Source: Karalla daura (lineage: Eukaryota; Chordata; Actinopteri; Chaetodontiformes; Leiognathidae). Taken from it: DNA of 64,000 bases. The notes below the pieces were generated by a model. That model did no database searches. It was not told the DNA's origin and was given only the letters and a program-made list of their open reading frames with translations. Position numbers and translations under genes: made by a program. Each line of letters starts with the position of its first letter. The stretch's first letter is position 1. Shown in pieces: positions 1 through 13,768 of this stretch. Location of the stretch: the NCBI GenBank assembly GCA_029224185.1, contig CM055190.1, positions 17,200,515 to 17,264,514 of the forward strand, read 5' to 3'.

Positions 1-526
1 ATATTTTACATTTTGAAACAGGCAATTGACAGTGTAGTGTAATTTAGTGAAATATGAGTGACCAACCGAGTACATATGCTGTTTGCCATTTATTTATTTA
101 GATTTCTCTGCTCCTGCCTGCAGAATGTATTTTAATGGAACATTATTTTTGTCAGATTTGATACCACCAAGGGTATTATTTTTTTTTAAAAAGCAAATAT
201 ATGTCTCTTTAAATAGGGTTTATAAATTGACACCGTGTCGTTTCATACATGGTGCTGTAGCAATAAAACAGACTATTGTTTTATCCCGCTAAAATAGCAA
301 TACAAACAGCCAGCCTTCCCCTCTTTATTGTCATATTTAGCACACAGTGTTATGGGATGCGCTGGGCTGTGTATGCGTTTGTTAGTCCGTATGAAGAATA
401 TTGCAATATGGGGGGACGAGTTCCTGTTTATGGATACTGTCTCTCCCTGGGGCTCCCTCTGTGCTCCTCAGCCTGTTGTCATGCAAATGTTCATCCTTCC
501 ATTTGAATGACATTCTGATAAAATAC

Positions 527-551
527 ATAAATAAATAAATAAATAAATAAA
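527..551. repeat. (AAAT)n microsatellite
   Basis: About six perfect tetranucleotide units in an A-rich context. It could be an old retroposon tail, but no body of an element is recognisable on either side. Confidence 0.85.
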
Positions 552-1095
552 GTATAAGAACCGACACACAAAACAAGTCCACTCCCCTGTTTTTGTTGCC
601 TCATGAATTTATGCGGTTTCTTGATCGAAACAAAGAGACACACTGCTAAATAAACTTCAGGCTGGGGCGCGTGGTTTTATGTGAATGTACAGCAGACGTG
701 TTTTGTGTGTGTGTGTGTGTGAGCATGTCTGCATGCGCCCATGTGATGTATGTAAGGTAACGGTTGTTTCTGAAAGGTGAGAAAAGGACATTAACTCAAA
801 GGTTCCGCGCTCCCCTGTGATCCATGGCGTTAAAGTCCATTTAGACCTGCCTCGCTTGCAGCTTCTCGCTTCCCTCAGGACTCTGCTATCATGGCTATCA
901 TACAATAGTGACATTTCCTTAAACTAGCAACAATGAATAGCATCCGCCTGCCTGACAATAGACAGAGAGCCTTGGCTTTATGCAGAATATTTTAAATACC
1001 GGTGTGGTATTTTTTTTTATCTCTCCCCTTTTCACTGTGGGGGAGAAGCGACAGCTTCGAGCCCACAAGCGCCTTTTTTCTCCTGTCCTACCTCC

Positions 1096-1125
<30 letters not shown>
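1096..1125. repeat. (GT)n microsatellite, interrupted
   Basis: A GT run with TATAT and TATGCGTGCG interruptions, so partly decayed alternating purine-pyrimidine DNA. Confidence 0.85.
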
Positions 1126-1126
<1 letters not shown>

Positions 1127-1739
1127 GCGTGCGTGCCATTGATGTTAATGTATGCACTTGGCATGACTTTAATTGATTTAGCAGCTCTGCTTGCACAGTA
1201 CAGCTTTTCCACTAATTTGTCACTTTCCTGACTTCTGTGGCTGCTCATCTCACAACTTCAAAAGCCACCGTGGATGCAAAGAGATTTCAATGCTCGCCGT
1301 CTCCCTCTTTCTCTCTCTCTCTCTCTCCCTCGCTTTATGTTCGTTCTTTCTCTTGTTCTCCCCCTCTCTCGCTCCCGCTATCTCGCCACATCTCTGCCTC
1401 TGTCTCGCACTTTCTCCCCTGTTTGACAGCAGAACGAGCCGCGCAGATGGAAATCTTTTCAACACATATCAAGGAAATTAATCTACTTTCATAATAAATG
1501 GGATCCACTCACTTGAATACATTTGTATACTTCAAGATGTACAAAACAGGAAGTGGTATCGGGGCCACGTCTTCCTCTACTCCGTTCACCCAGCCTGTCA
1601 CTCCCTGTTTTCCCGACGGTTTGGTCATACATACACACACACACACGCGTGTGTACTCACTCTTTTTTCCCCTCTCCTCATTGTGTGACAAAATTAAACT
1701 ACTCTAATTTGTACTGGAGCCTGACTTTTCCTTATATTA

Positions 1740-1746
1740 GTGTGTA

Positions 1747-1780
<34 letters not shown>
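1740..1780. repeat. (GT)n microsatellite
   Basis: Imperfect at its left end (GTATGCGTGTGCG) and then perfect GT up to a CAG. The run plus CAG imitates a splice acceptor, but the sequence after it contains no recognisable exon. Confidence 0.9.
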
Positions 1781-2094
1781 CAGGGATGCGCTCGGTGACC
1801 ATTTCGCCCCCTCTCACCCTCCACTTTAATAACTGTCTGCGGAAACAATCTGTGCTGCTGAGGAGCGTTCCACTGCAATCACACACAGCCTGTCCCGGTC
1901 GCCATCGATAGCTGATTAGGTTATTGACCCAGTGTGTGGAGGGTTTGGGTGCTGAGGAGTGGCTGGGGATGGGAGGGGCGGCGAACTGTAGGGACAGTCT
2001 GTGGAGAGAGACACAGAGAGGGGGAGGAGATGTGAGAGAGAGAGAGGCTGTGTGTGTGTTGGTGAGGAGGGGCGGGGGGTCAATGTAAATGTTA

Positions 2095-2560
2095 TTGCTC
2101 TGTGAGCTCATTTGATCAAAGTCCTGGAAAGGTTAAGCGAATCCAATCTGGTTTTGTATGGCAGAGTGGAGACACAGGCGCTAGGGAAGAAACCCCCAGG
2201 ACGGAGAATGGATTATCATATTGGCGCTGGAGTAGCAGGGGCCTCCGACGGACAGTTTACCCTGCCCGTAATGCGTTTAGACAGCAATTGGCCTTAATAA
2301 CCTTTATTGACTTCAGCGGGTCAGTGCCAAGAATCTAATTATCAAAGTGTATCAATTTCATTGGAGTTTAGAGTTGCACCGCTCACAATAATTATTTTAA
2401 GGTCGAGCCGGGGCAATTAATCCCCTCTCCACTTATTTGATGGCTTTGTAAAACATTCTAAATGTTATGGTTTCTGTTGTGCGTTTCACCGTAAATAATT
2501 TCAGTGAGCAAGTTTCGTGGCGCATTATTTGGAGCAAGCCTGCCGCGCCGGTCCAGCTGA
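2095..2560. promoter_or_regulatory. Candidate conserved non-coding block (enhancer-like)
   Basis: About 470 bp of complex sequence free of simple repeats, sharply bounded on the left by GA/GT-rich DNA. It contains a TCF/LEF-type motif TTTGATCAAAG at 2111-2121, homeodomain core TAATTA at 2336-2341 overlapping a second TCF-like ATCAAAG at 2341-2347, and a bicoid/OTX-type TAATCCC at 2418-2424. Open frames through it are short and unlike any family I know. The combination of AT-rich homeodomain and TCF sites in non-repetitive DNA is typical of vertebrate developmental enhancers. Enhancer function is inferred; cross-species alignment was not possible here. Confidence 0.4.
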
Positions 2561-3069
2561 GGGGCTAAAATGCTTTCTATTTAGGAGAAGCTAGGGGCCG
2601 CGGCTGAATCATGTTGCAGATGTTTACCAGCAGTAATTTTTCTTTCGCTCGCTTTCTGCTCGCTGTTTTACTTGCAGGCGGGCAGAGTTTTAAACCCACT
2701 TTATATGCACACATGGAACCCAGATTAATTATAAGTGTGAACGAAGCAGTAAACTGTTTAAAGACCATTTATATTGCTCATTATGAAGCCATTTATTATC
2801 TCTTACATTAAATCACACTGTGTTTATGCATCATATTGTTTTGCATTTTAAACTGTATACAGTGCAAATAGGCTCATACATATATTCTAACTCTTTGTGG
2901 GTTTTTACCCAGAAATACAGTGCATGCATGAGTGTGTTTGTGTGTGTGTGTGTCTATCTTGCAGACTGGCTTGATTGTCTTTGTGCCAATAAGTCCTTAT
3001 GCGTGAGTGTGTGTGTGTGTGTGTGCGCAATGTGGTCACGCTGTGAAAGAAGTAAATGTGCAGCTGCAG

Positions 3070-3260
3070 AGTAGTTTATCCTTTATTGACAGTCAATATG
3101 TGCTGGTACCTGGATGGTAGCAGCTGTTTTTCCTTATCGCTCAGCATAGACTAGAGGCCTAATCCACACGTTCATTATTGCACGGCCTTGTTTACCCGCA
3201 GCTCTATATTAGCCTGCTTGCTTTGCCCTATTGAGACGGAGCTGTATAAAAAAGAAATTA
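3070..3260. promoter_or_regulatory. Candidate conserved non-coding block
   Basis: Non-repetitive block directly after a GT-rich patch. It carries a perfect inverted repeat with 7-bp arms around one base, TATTGAC-A-GTCAATA, at 3084-3098, which includes a TTGACAG MEIS/TALE-type site at 3086-3092. No open frame of note. The regulatory reading rests on motif content only. Confidence 0.3.
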
Positions 3261-6200
3261 CCCAAAGATTATTGTTATTATTCATTTAAAGAGGAAATAT
3301 ATGACTGATAATACATTTTACATCACAAGGCAGCTTGTGTTTGGAAATATAAAATGAAAAGAAGCAGGAAGAGACAGACAGAGAGAGAGAGGGAGAGGTA
3401 GAGAGGGGAGAAAATGTAGCGGTGCAAAGGTATTTGCAATTCTCTTTGAAGTCCCTATTCAACAGGGTAAGCTGAATTTTCGGCAGTGCCTGATAGTGTT
3501 CTGCGTAAATGCTTAAACCCCTTTAGAGAATTTTCATGGGCAGACACGCAGTGGCTTGAAGGGAGCGTTTATGTTACCTGGAGCCAGTGCAGCCCACAGC
3601 TTTGTACCTAAGGATGTACACTAGGAGTGAATGAAATCCCACAGAGGTTTGTCTATGACAGAATCTCGCCGCAACATCGCTGGAAGCACAAGCTGGGAAA
3701 GAAAGAGCTACAGACACACACTTCTCTCAGTCGGCATCTCACATACACAGAAATATAAATGGACACAGACACAGAGATGCAGACACAGCGACTGTCATAC
3801 AGACAGACTGGTGTGCATTTAGGAAAGTTCAGTGTAAACTGAAATTAACAGTTATGCTGAATTCAATAGTATATTCAATAATATTTTAGCAAGTGGCCTC
3901 TCGTGGATTTATTTTTTTCCAAGTTCTATTAATATGTGAGACAGTTTGGGGCAGACCAGCTCTAGAAGTGTTTCGAGATAACATTGTAATGAGTTGGCTC
4001 TTTATTCCATTTTTATCAGGAACCCATGACTTTCTCATTTAGAATGGCAAAAACAATTGTAGTGCAAGGTGTGTGATGACTGGATACGGTGTGTGTCATT
4101 GGAAAAGTCATCGCTGACGGTCAAAAAAACGCAAGCAAACCAATGCCCTTGTTTTACATCGCTGCCAGTTACAAAAGAAAGTGAGCTCCTTACTTTTTGT
4201 CCTTGTACCCGTGGATTCAATGACAGCACGGGGGTACACAACATGTTTAAAATGAGGGGGCAGGGATTTTTATTGATAGCGGTTTTGGATCATTTATTTT
4301 GTTTGTTTGTGAATTGTGACGTTGGCAGTGTTTTTACTGTATCAGTGAGCTTTGAAGGCGGCTTGTCTTCTCTTCCTAGAAAACAAATGAGCACTTTAAA
4401 TAGACTGATCGGCTTTATCCTCTTAGTGGAATGCTCAATCCCTAAATTTATTTATTTACTTACTTATTTACTTCCTTATTCATTTACGTACCTCTGCTTG
4501 AATTTTCTCACCCCCCGCCCGTAGCCGCCACCTCGTCTTCCTCTCCCTATCTTCATCCTTGGCCTCAATCAGCAAGATAAGCCTTCAGAGGAGGAGAGAT
4601 AACATCCATTAAAGTGGTAAAGAGGAATCACTGCTCAGCTTAATCGCATTCAGTGCGGACGGCAGGGTTGGCTGCAGGGCCCAGCTTTTTCCTGTGTCAT
4701 ACCAACAGAGAAAGAGACAGATGCAAGGAGTGTGTGCGCGTGTGTGTTTGTGCGTGTGTTGAAAAGTGCCTAGACTGGGTAGAAAGTATAAAAAGATGAA
4801 AGAGAGATTTCAGAGCTTCTCCGAGCAAAGCCCGCCCCTCGTATAGCTGACGAGAGACATCACCACTAACCAGTGCTTGATATATAATTATTCCAGCACT
4901 TTGATCCAGGTGTAATTGTTTACTCTCGCAGGCAGTCGTGTCAAAGTGGTAGAGCAAAATAAATTACAGCAGGCACAAGAAAACACATTGATTTGTCACT
5001 AAAAGCAAAAAACAAGGAACTTTGAATCTTTCAGTTCATGCAGTTTCATGCAGAATTGCATACTGAACACATGGCCAATACATGTCTATCACTTGTTTAA
5101 TAGTCCTCATGAGCAGAAATAGATTTATGGTGCTGAGCTCCAGAGGCTCCAGGGGATAAAAATAGAGGCCTCATGCTCTGACATATGTGCGCTTACTTTT
5201 ATTAAAATCGTTTGGATCTGAATCTGGATCTTCATCAGGTGCAGTGGTTGATATCCATATTATTGTTTACCTGCCTGCCAGCTCGAATTAAGTTCACATT
5301 TATTTGTACAGCTCTAATCACAGACACAGTCTCAGGTGGCGTCATGTTGCCCACACAGAATGAAGCATTAAATAAAAAGCGGTTAATGAACATGAAAACA
5401 CCTCCACAACTATAGATCCTTTGAGTAAAAACCCACCCTAAGACTCAATCGGGGTCAAAAATAGACAGATTAGAGGCAGGCTTTTTTTCTAACAATGAGG
5501 TCAAAAACAACAGTGTAAATGCAATAAACACATCTTGAAACAAAATAGATAGAACCAAAAGGCCAAAAGCCACAATGTCAAATATTAGTCGACTGCAATA
5601 TGACACTTCAAATCTTTTAATCTCTGTTTAGGCCTAAGGCGTGAAAATGAGGTGATCCATAAGCAGCTCTTTGTTCAGATGAAGCAAATAGTAAACACTT
5701 AATCTCCCAGAGCATCTATTGTGCTGAGGTTTTTATGCACATTGAGTAATGAGTAGGGAAAATCGGAAAGGATCCTGATGGGCAGATGGTGTAAAATTGT
5801 TTGATTTACTTGAAGAAACACGGATAAAAGGAATAAATATGGGCAAAGATAGTTTCGTAATGATTGTATCACTTTTTTGACGAGGTGGAGGAGGGTTAGG
5901 CGGGTGAAACAGGAAAAAATAAGGAGGGAAAAATGGAGGGAAGAGAGGTGAATCGAGAGATACCACTACTACAGTACTGGTAGAGATTTATTGTGGAATC
6001 AGAGCTTGCGAGAGAGGGTAAACCAGGAAGAAATAAAAAGCTAATGCTGTAAACACAGGGATGTGAGTGCATTCAGAAGGGAGTTGTAGTCCTGGGAGCA
6101 TTCTGGGAACTTCCAGGCCATGTTTTTTCTGTGCACCTTTCAAAATGGGGCATGCACAGTATGAAGAGGATAATCCAGTGATCTGACCCAAAGATCAGAC

Positions 6201-6370
6201 ATAAGATGTGTGTTTTTTGGTAAAGAATATCTTCTCCAATATGGGGCCTTGAATGGAAAATCCCATTTGTTTTTACTGTTAGGTATGGCTGTGATGTGGT
6301 GTTCTATCACAGGCTCATACATTTGAGTTGAGTAGACAAGACATTGGTTTTCTCCTTATTCCTGTACCCT
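3261..6370. other. Unique non-coding sequence, nothing recognised
   Basis: AT-leaning sequence with purine-rich patches (about 3365-3415 and 5880-5955) and short GT runs near 4731-4760. The longest open frame, 151 codons starting at 4069 on the plus strand, has no familiar domain and ends in a low-complexity Leu/Tyr stretch encoded by a TTTA-type repeat near 4445-4475. I regard it as chance. Confidence 0.5.
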
Positions 6371-6375
6371 TTGTA

Positions 6376-6465
6376 TCATCCATCCATTCATCCATCCATC
6401 CATCCAGCCAGCCAACCATCCAGCCATCCAGCCATCCATCCATTATCATATGTGCTTTATACCCA
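6376..6465 (-). mobile_element. Retroposon 3' tail fragment (GATG-tailed SINE-like)
   Basis: A CCATCC-rich run with CCAGCCAACC variants is followed by CATTATCATATGTGCTTTATACC. Read on the minus strand this is a GGTATAAAGC-type end followed by repeated GATG units, the layout of the tail of the fuller copies at 37447-37760 and 39979-40336. Only the last few dozen bases survive, so it is a 5'-truncated or decayed copy. Confidence 0.5.
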
Positions 6466-6989
6466 ACAGTAAACTTTGCACATCAAAGCCTTCGTTTGAC
6501 TTTCTTTTACCTTTTTGCTATGAAGCAACAATGCTGTCAACAAAGCCACTGTGTCACCAAGTGTGGTTTTTAAATTGGCGTCTATAATTCACTGAGAAGG
6601 AAATCAACACAATGTCTATGAGACAATACCGACAACTACTGATATGTCTGTCTCCATCGGACTCAAGTGATCTCTCTATGAAGGGTCTTATAAGCAGGAC
6701 CTTTGTCCTATGTATGAGTAAATTCAGGTGTATGTGTGTGTTTGTGTGTGTCAGGTCTATAAATGAAAATGCCTTGATAATATCTTTGTGGCTGCGTTAA
6801 CCTTTAACCACATTTACCATCCAAAATATGACATGAATACACACAGCAGACAAAACTTTATCTTAGTTGTTGATGGGAAAACATCTCATACTTAGTTTGT
6901 GTCAAATATCGATAACTTTCCAGCTGATAGCAAGAGCCGAGAGTGGATAGCAGGTAGCGCATCGCCTCCATCCTCCTATCCTTCCCCTG

Positions 6990-7240
6990 CAGATGGAACG
7001 ATCTGATGGGTGGTGTTAAATGGGTGAGATGTAGGACAATGTAATTAACGCTAGTCCTTTAGCAGGCCCCGCCTCGCTCCGCTGGGAGAGCCCGATATAG
7101 CGCTCATTAATTCCTATTTGTGTGTAATGAGAGGGTCATGTTGGATGTAATAAATGGCTCTTTTATTTGGGTGAGAGCTGCAGGGCGGCATCCTCTCCTG
7201 GCTAACAGTCTCATAAACACCCTTTAGCTGCTCTCATCAC
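6990..7240. promoter_or_regulatory. Candidate conserved non-coding block
   Basis: Complex sequence with TAATTA at 7042-7047 inside GTAATTAACG, a second homeodomain-type ATTAATT near 7106, and a GC-rich core around 7065-7095 flanked by AT-rich arms. There are no simple repeats and no meaningful open frame. This arrangement is common in vertebrate enhancers; the role is inferred. Confidence 0.35.
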
Positions 7241-9615
7241 CCTCCCTATGTGGGGAGCAGTCAAACGTACATAGATACTTAAACACGTAACTCAGTAGCA
7301 GGGGAGATCAGGTACCCTTAAATCTCTTTAGTGAGTAGCATATTTTAACATATGTTTGTCAGTTTTTATATTCAGTCTCCACATTTCAAGCTCTACAGTA
7401 GCATTTGTACACTGACAATGTACATAGAGGATTTAAATATAACTCATTTCTCCTCCCAGTGTTTTTCTGTTCGCTTCACCACCTTCAACTGAAATCAATA
7501 ATCAGCCTTTATATTTTTAGGTGATATGGTAATGCACAAGTGTGTTAAGAGAGAAAATCCTCAGGGGCTTTGTTCAGATGCTGATCAAAAGTTTCAACAC
7601 AACACAGGAGTTGGTTGCAGAACAGAGTCTCAATTAGAGACTATTTTGTCAAACTGTTAAAACTCAAAATACAAATGATGAACAAATATAAGCTTGAACT
7701 TTTTGATCTCAAGATACAACTGGGGGGATTTTTGATTCATTACAATAATTAGGTACATGATGTCACTCAGTCTGAAGGGCATCGTGTTTACTTTGAATTT
7801 GCTATAACTAATTAGTTTTTGCTAATTTAATCCAGAGTTTAGTTCTTTGCTGAAATTTGCATTTTTTGTGTCAAGTGCAGAGAATTAAATGTAAAAAACT
7901 GCAAGAATATATGTGACTTTATTTTGCTTGATTAATGAACAGTATGTGAGTCCATAACTCAGCTGCAGTATGCAGAACTACTGCATGGTGCACCCATCGT
8001 TTATTGTTGAATTGTTTCACAGTGTAAAGGGACACATTTAAGGCAACAAGGCTCCCTGTTTAAACATAACTGAGCTATAGAGAAATAGCAGATTATATAG
8101 TCTTCTATATTGTCTCGTACAGATATTATGCTTTGAATGACGCATGGCAGAATGATGTAGTCTAGCATATAGACACAGATGCAAGACTTTAATTTAATCC
8201 AAAGTAGGTTTAGAAACGGATAGATAAGCAAGCTATCATAATTCATTGATTGAAGTGATGTTAAGTTAAGATAATGGATTTATCCATTAAACCAGGTTTC
8301 TGTGTGTCTGACTGTCTGGCCTTTAATCAAGTAAACTGTGTTATAAGGGTAGAGGACCCACGATTTTGCAGATCCTAATCAAACGTACCTCATACAGGTA
8401 ATTCACATTTGCTGTCATACTAGACGTATAAGATGTCCCGCTTAGTTTCGCAACAGCAGCTTTCAGCCAGATGCAAAACTTGAGGAATCACTGCACTTCA
8501 GACTTTGTGTAGTCAATCAAAACTTTGTTAGTGGCACATTTCAGTCCCTGCAGGCATATTCCTGCTTCTAAAACAAAATTCCTCTCTGCAAGCGTGTCTA
8601 GATGGATGGAAACCCTTTTTATTGGTTTAGCATTTTTGAAGACCTGAAGTATGGTGCAGTGTGTGTTACACTGTAACTCCAGGGCTTAGAAAGGCTGGCT
8701 TCAGCCCCAGTCAGCAAAAAGCTTTTTACTGGCAGGAGAGTGAGGTGCTGATCACAATCTCCTATCTCACTAGAATCTAGACTCAGCTTTCATATAGTGA
8801 AAGAGAATCAGGGGGTTTGAACAGAGCAGAAGGTGCTTGAGTGTCACACTCATCACAAACATCTCTGTCCAGCTCTTTCTTCATTGTCCCGAATTAGTCA
8901 AAGCACCTCTCAAAGCTTTCTTGTGATGGATGGATGATGCTTTCTTGCCAGGCCGCTGAGGAGTTTGCACTAGTCTGTGTATGTGTGTATGTATGTCTGT
9001 CCCATCCCGGCATGCTGGAGAGCTCATTCAGACTGAGAACTATGTGGTTTAGCCATTAAAGCCGACTGGATCCAAACTCCTTGTGATGAGACAGAGACAA
9101 AAGCCTTGCTAGGAACAGGCCGGTGAGGTTTTATGTGATATTTGTGGCCCCATTGGACTACAACCCAACAACAGATTTGCCTTTTCTTCTGGCCAACGAA
9201 AAGAAGCCACAACAAAAGCCTGTGAGTTCTGCTTCATTTGACCCTGTGGAAAGCATATGTCCTTCCATCCCGCTTGTATTCGGCTCTGAAGATGGACTGC
9301 CGTTGGGGCCTTAGAAAGCATCCCTGCCCACTTGAGTGTCTTACAATGCCTTCAAACAAAATCACTTGTCAGGGGTCTTTCCTTTTTGGGAGTGTCTCTA
9401 TCCCCCCGTCACCCCCGCCCTGTCCCAGCCCATTGTCACTTCAAACATGTTACTCTGATGTTTCAGACACATTTTTCTAATGTTTTACACTCCATATAAT
9501 CTGCTGTGTGCAGCAAAGCCCATTTTACTGGCTGACATAATTGATGGTGCCTGTGACCCTGCAAAGGTCAATCTGGCAGAAAGGCCTTGGTTTCTGTCAC
9601 CACAGAAACTGCACC
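7241..9615. other. AT-rich unique sequence, nothing recognised
   Basis: Long AT-rich stretch with few open frames over 60 codons on either strand. No repeats beyond a short TATG/TGTG patch near 8978-9000. I see no exon, RNA gene or mobile element. Confidence 0.55.
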
Positions 9616-9616
9616 A

Positions 9617-9648
<32 letters not shown>

Positions 9649-9690
9649 ACACACACACACAGATATAAACATGCACAGATATAAACATGC
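9616..9690. repeat. (AC)n microsatellite plus 16-bp tandem duplication
   Basis: An AC run of about 45 bases interrupted once by an AT step, followed by two exact copies of a 16-base unit, ACAGATATAAACATGC, at 9659-9674 and 9675-9690. The duplication starts inside the AC run, as expected for slippage or unequal exchange at the edge of a microsatellite. Confidence 0.9.
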
Positions 9691-10761
<1,071 letters not shown>

Positions 10762-10778
10762 GTCTGTCTATCTGTCTT

Positions 10779-11946
10779 TGAATCATCTTCTAGCATCATC
10801 TTCAGGTCCCCAGCTTTACTTGTCTGCAGTAGGTGAGACATGCGTAGAGGTTTGCAGTCAGAGGTGCATTTCGGTGGTGACAAATTAACCGCAGCCACCA
10901 CTCCAAACCCTGGGAATGTTTGGTGATACTGGTGAGTTTGTTCACCGCCAACCTCTTTAGGTAATCACCCATCATTTGGAAGAACTATTCTGGTGTAAAA
11001 ATCACCAGTGTCTGCTAAAATAGTTAAATTGGAATGGCAAATTTGGGGATTTTTACTTTTTGTGGCCTGCAGACATAAAATCTTTCCCATATAATAAAGT
11101 GCCAGTGAACTTAAGAGTGCTCTGGGTCCCCTGAAAATCCTGGTCTAAAGTCAGCTGAGGCATTTCATGGGGTGTTAATAGTTTCTCAGACACTCTGGTG
11201 GTCAGTTAGTAGCTCTGTTTTATGAAGTGTAAACCTTCGGTTCTGCATGCATCTTTTTATAACCCTCCTCCCTTTGAGCACTTCTTAGCTATTACTTGAC
11301 CCGTGACAGCTATTCTGTGAAATTTTAAGGGATGTACACCATGTAGCGCTGTGTGCAGCAACAAACAATCATACCATTCTCTTACTCTGTGTCGAGTGAG
11401 TGACATGTTGTTATGTGATGGAATAGACAGATGCTTGTTGGTGTTAAGATACAGTCCTGGCTCGAGGTGTTAGTGAGCTGCCCCAGGCTGCCCTCCAGCC
11501 AGCCCGCGCTTGGAACGCTATCATCACTCCCGCTCTCCACCAGCCAAAATATCACCTTAGCCCGGCTGTGTGTTTGTTTACCCTCCCTGCTTCTGCACAG
11601 TGCCGGAAATGTTTATGCCTGTCTGTAGTAAAATAGACAGCTTTGAGTTTGGGAACGAAGCAGTGGACGTAACCAGGTCCTGCTTGTCCTCTTGTTCACC
11701 CAGGGATGTGGCCTAGGTCACGGGGACATCTGTGTTCAGAGTCATGCTGAGTTAGGTGGAGGCTGAGGAAAGCTACTGTCAACAAGGGGTAAATAGAGGG
11801 AAAGAGGCGGCTGATTAGTGCTAACACAGAGGCCTGGAGATAAAGGGCTATGGTCTGACTGAGGCTGATGAAGACCGGACTCGACCTATGAATGGCCTGG
11901 GGATCGGCCTGTGGCAAAACCTGAAGGCCTCTCTCTGCACAAGGGC
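10779..11946. other. Unique sequence, nothing recognised
   Basis: Moderate-GC sequence with short open frames and no repeats of note. A small inverted repeat, CTGGTG with CACCAG seven bases later, lies near 10990-11008. Nothing assignable. Confidence 0.5.
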
Positions 11947-12088
<142 letters not shown>

Positions 12089-13643
12089 ATACTGTAGCGC
12101 TTGATGTGTTTCAGACATACTGGCAGCCATGTTGGTGATGTTGCAGCATGTTGCACATTCTTGCATGCATAAGTTGCTCTTCATTTTAGAGGCCATAATA
12201 AGCAAAAAGGTACTGATGAGCAGACATGTTAGTGGGTTCTTTGCCTACATCCGTCTCATCTGTATTTGACTGGAGGAGCTTTCATATCAGCCACACATTG
12301 CTTGCTCTTTGTGCTGTGTTTAAAACTCAGGAACCGCGTCAACATGGCCAACATGGCGATCCAGTGTCAACTAGCTGCGATGGTGATACAGTCTGAATGC
12401 ACTTTGTGGCACTTTCTTAGCCTGACACTCATCTCCAGGAGGACAGGGTTTGATCCAAACTGAGAAGTACAGTTTCCATAGGGAGCAGAGCCAGCCCTGC
12501 TTCCTCCTGGTCACCATAATCTTTGGTGTCTTCTCAGAGTCAGGTGTAATCAGTCACACACTGCCACATGTTTTGACACCTGTCCTGTGTGGTGTGGAGG
12601 AAGTAAGCATATTACTCGGTCTGCAAATCACACCTCTTGCCTTTGGAAACACACACAGACAATCAAACCTGTCTTAACATGAAGCAAGACAGACAGGTGG
12701 ATTGTCAGGAATGGATTAAAAAAGGGAGAGGAGAGAAGAAATGAAGGTTCCCTTACATTGTGGATCTTTTTTTCCTTTTTTTTTAAAGAGGGTTGGATGA
12801 CTGGGGAGGCGTGTGACTGTTAATGGGAAGAAATGAGTGTGCTTTACTGGTGGATGTGACAGGAAGAGACTGTTCTTAACAAGGCGTCAGAGTCAGTCAG
12901 AGTTACAGATCCATCACTTCTCAGAGGCTGGGAGAAGGCGGGGGGAGACATTTAAGGATATTCAGAGAAGGAAAGAGTCTGTGAAGGGTAGAGAAGAAGA
13001 GGGAGAAAGAGGGATTTGAATGTGGCTGACAGCACTGCATTTAATTTGGGCTGCCAGATCCTTTTTCATTTGAGTCCCTCTCAACCAGCTTAGAGGCTGT
13101 GGAGGACATGGAGGCGAAGGTTTGCCAGGATGTCTCAGATTAGCACTGATGTGCCACGTCACACTTTAAGCCGGCCTGTAATTCATGTTCAACAGGGGGA
13201 TACTCACATATTACACTGCGCTGTGCAGGACGTGATTAATTGACTCACACTCTAATATTGGGTGTAATTTGCCCATCCTCTGATGTGAAACTGACTTTAT
13301 ACTAGACTTACTGTATGTCGCCGTCCCAGGGATGTTATAATGGAGTCTTGGCTCAAAGCTGTGTAATTTCCAAACTGAGAATAGAAGCTCAAAGACAGGG
13401 AGGTTGTTTCAGGTACAGTTTGCTTTTAGTTAGACACATTTAAATGACATTATGACCATATTTTCCTCAAGGATTTGAAAATGATCAGAATTTGAGTTTG
13501 TTTTTTACTCAGAGGTTTAAAGAATGAATAAATGTCTTTTTTTAGGATTATGTTTTTTTCAGTGGATCAAGTCCATTACATAATTTCCACATCCTTTCAT
13601 GCATTTTGATGTCATGCATGTTTTCTTTACATCTCCTTTGCAG
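12089..13643. other. Unique sequence, nothing recognised
   Basis: Mixed composition with a purine-rich patch at 12940-13015. Open frames are short and lack known domains. No RNA gene or element was recognised. Confidence 0.5.
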
Positions 13644-13768
13644 ACAAAGCTTTTCCTGGCTACAGTGGAGGAAGATGGCCAGGCAGGGGAGGGAAGGAGG
13701 GAGATGGCAGAGACCCTGCTGTCCGCATTGACAGACAGACACCAGCAAAGGCAGACGTGGAGAGACAG
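13644..13768 (+). other. Exon-like segment, unproven
   Basis: A pyrimidine-rich run, TTTACATCTCCTTTGCAG, ends at 13643 and the donor AG|GTAACA starts at 13769, bounding 125 bp. Two of the three plus-strand frames are open throughout. One reads a Gly/Arg-rich peptide beginning KAFPGYSGGRWPGR, the other begins TKLFLATVEEDGQ. Neither resembles a family I know. The 3' part carries a purine-rich GGGAGGGAAGGAGG patch that could act as a splicing enhancer or be plain low-complexity sequence. Because good-looking GT-AG pairs are frequent in 64 kb, I consider a decoy more likely than an exon. Confidence 0.18.

Larger units (their letters stand above)
1..2094. other. Non-coding, repeat-rich stretch
   Basis: No coding region is recognisable. 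The stretch holds an (AAAT)n run at 527-551, (GT)n runs at 704-722, 1096-1125 and 1740-1780, a (CT)n run at about 1305-1330, an (AC)n run at 1631-1650 and a GA-rich patch near 2029-2045. An exact octamer ATGCAAAT lies at 481-488. Open frames here are short and many read through the dinucleotide runs, so I treat them as spurious. Confidence 0.6.
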
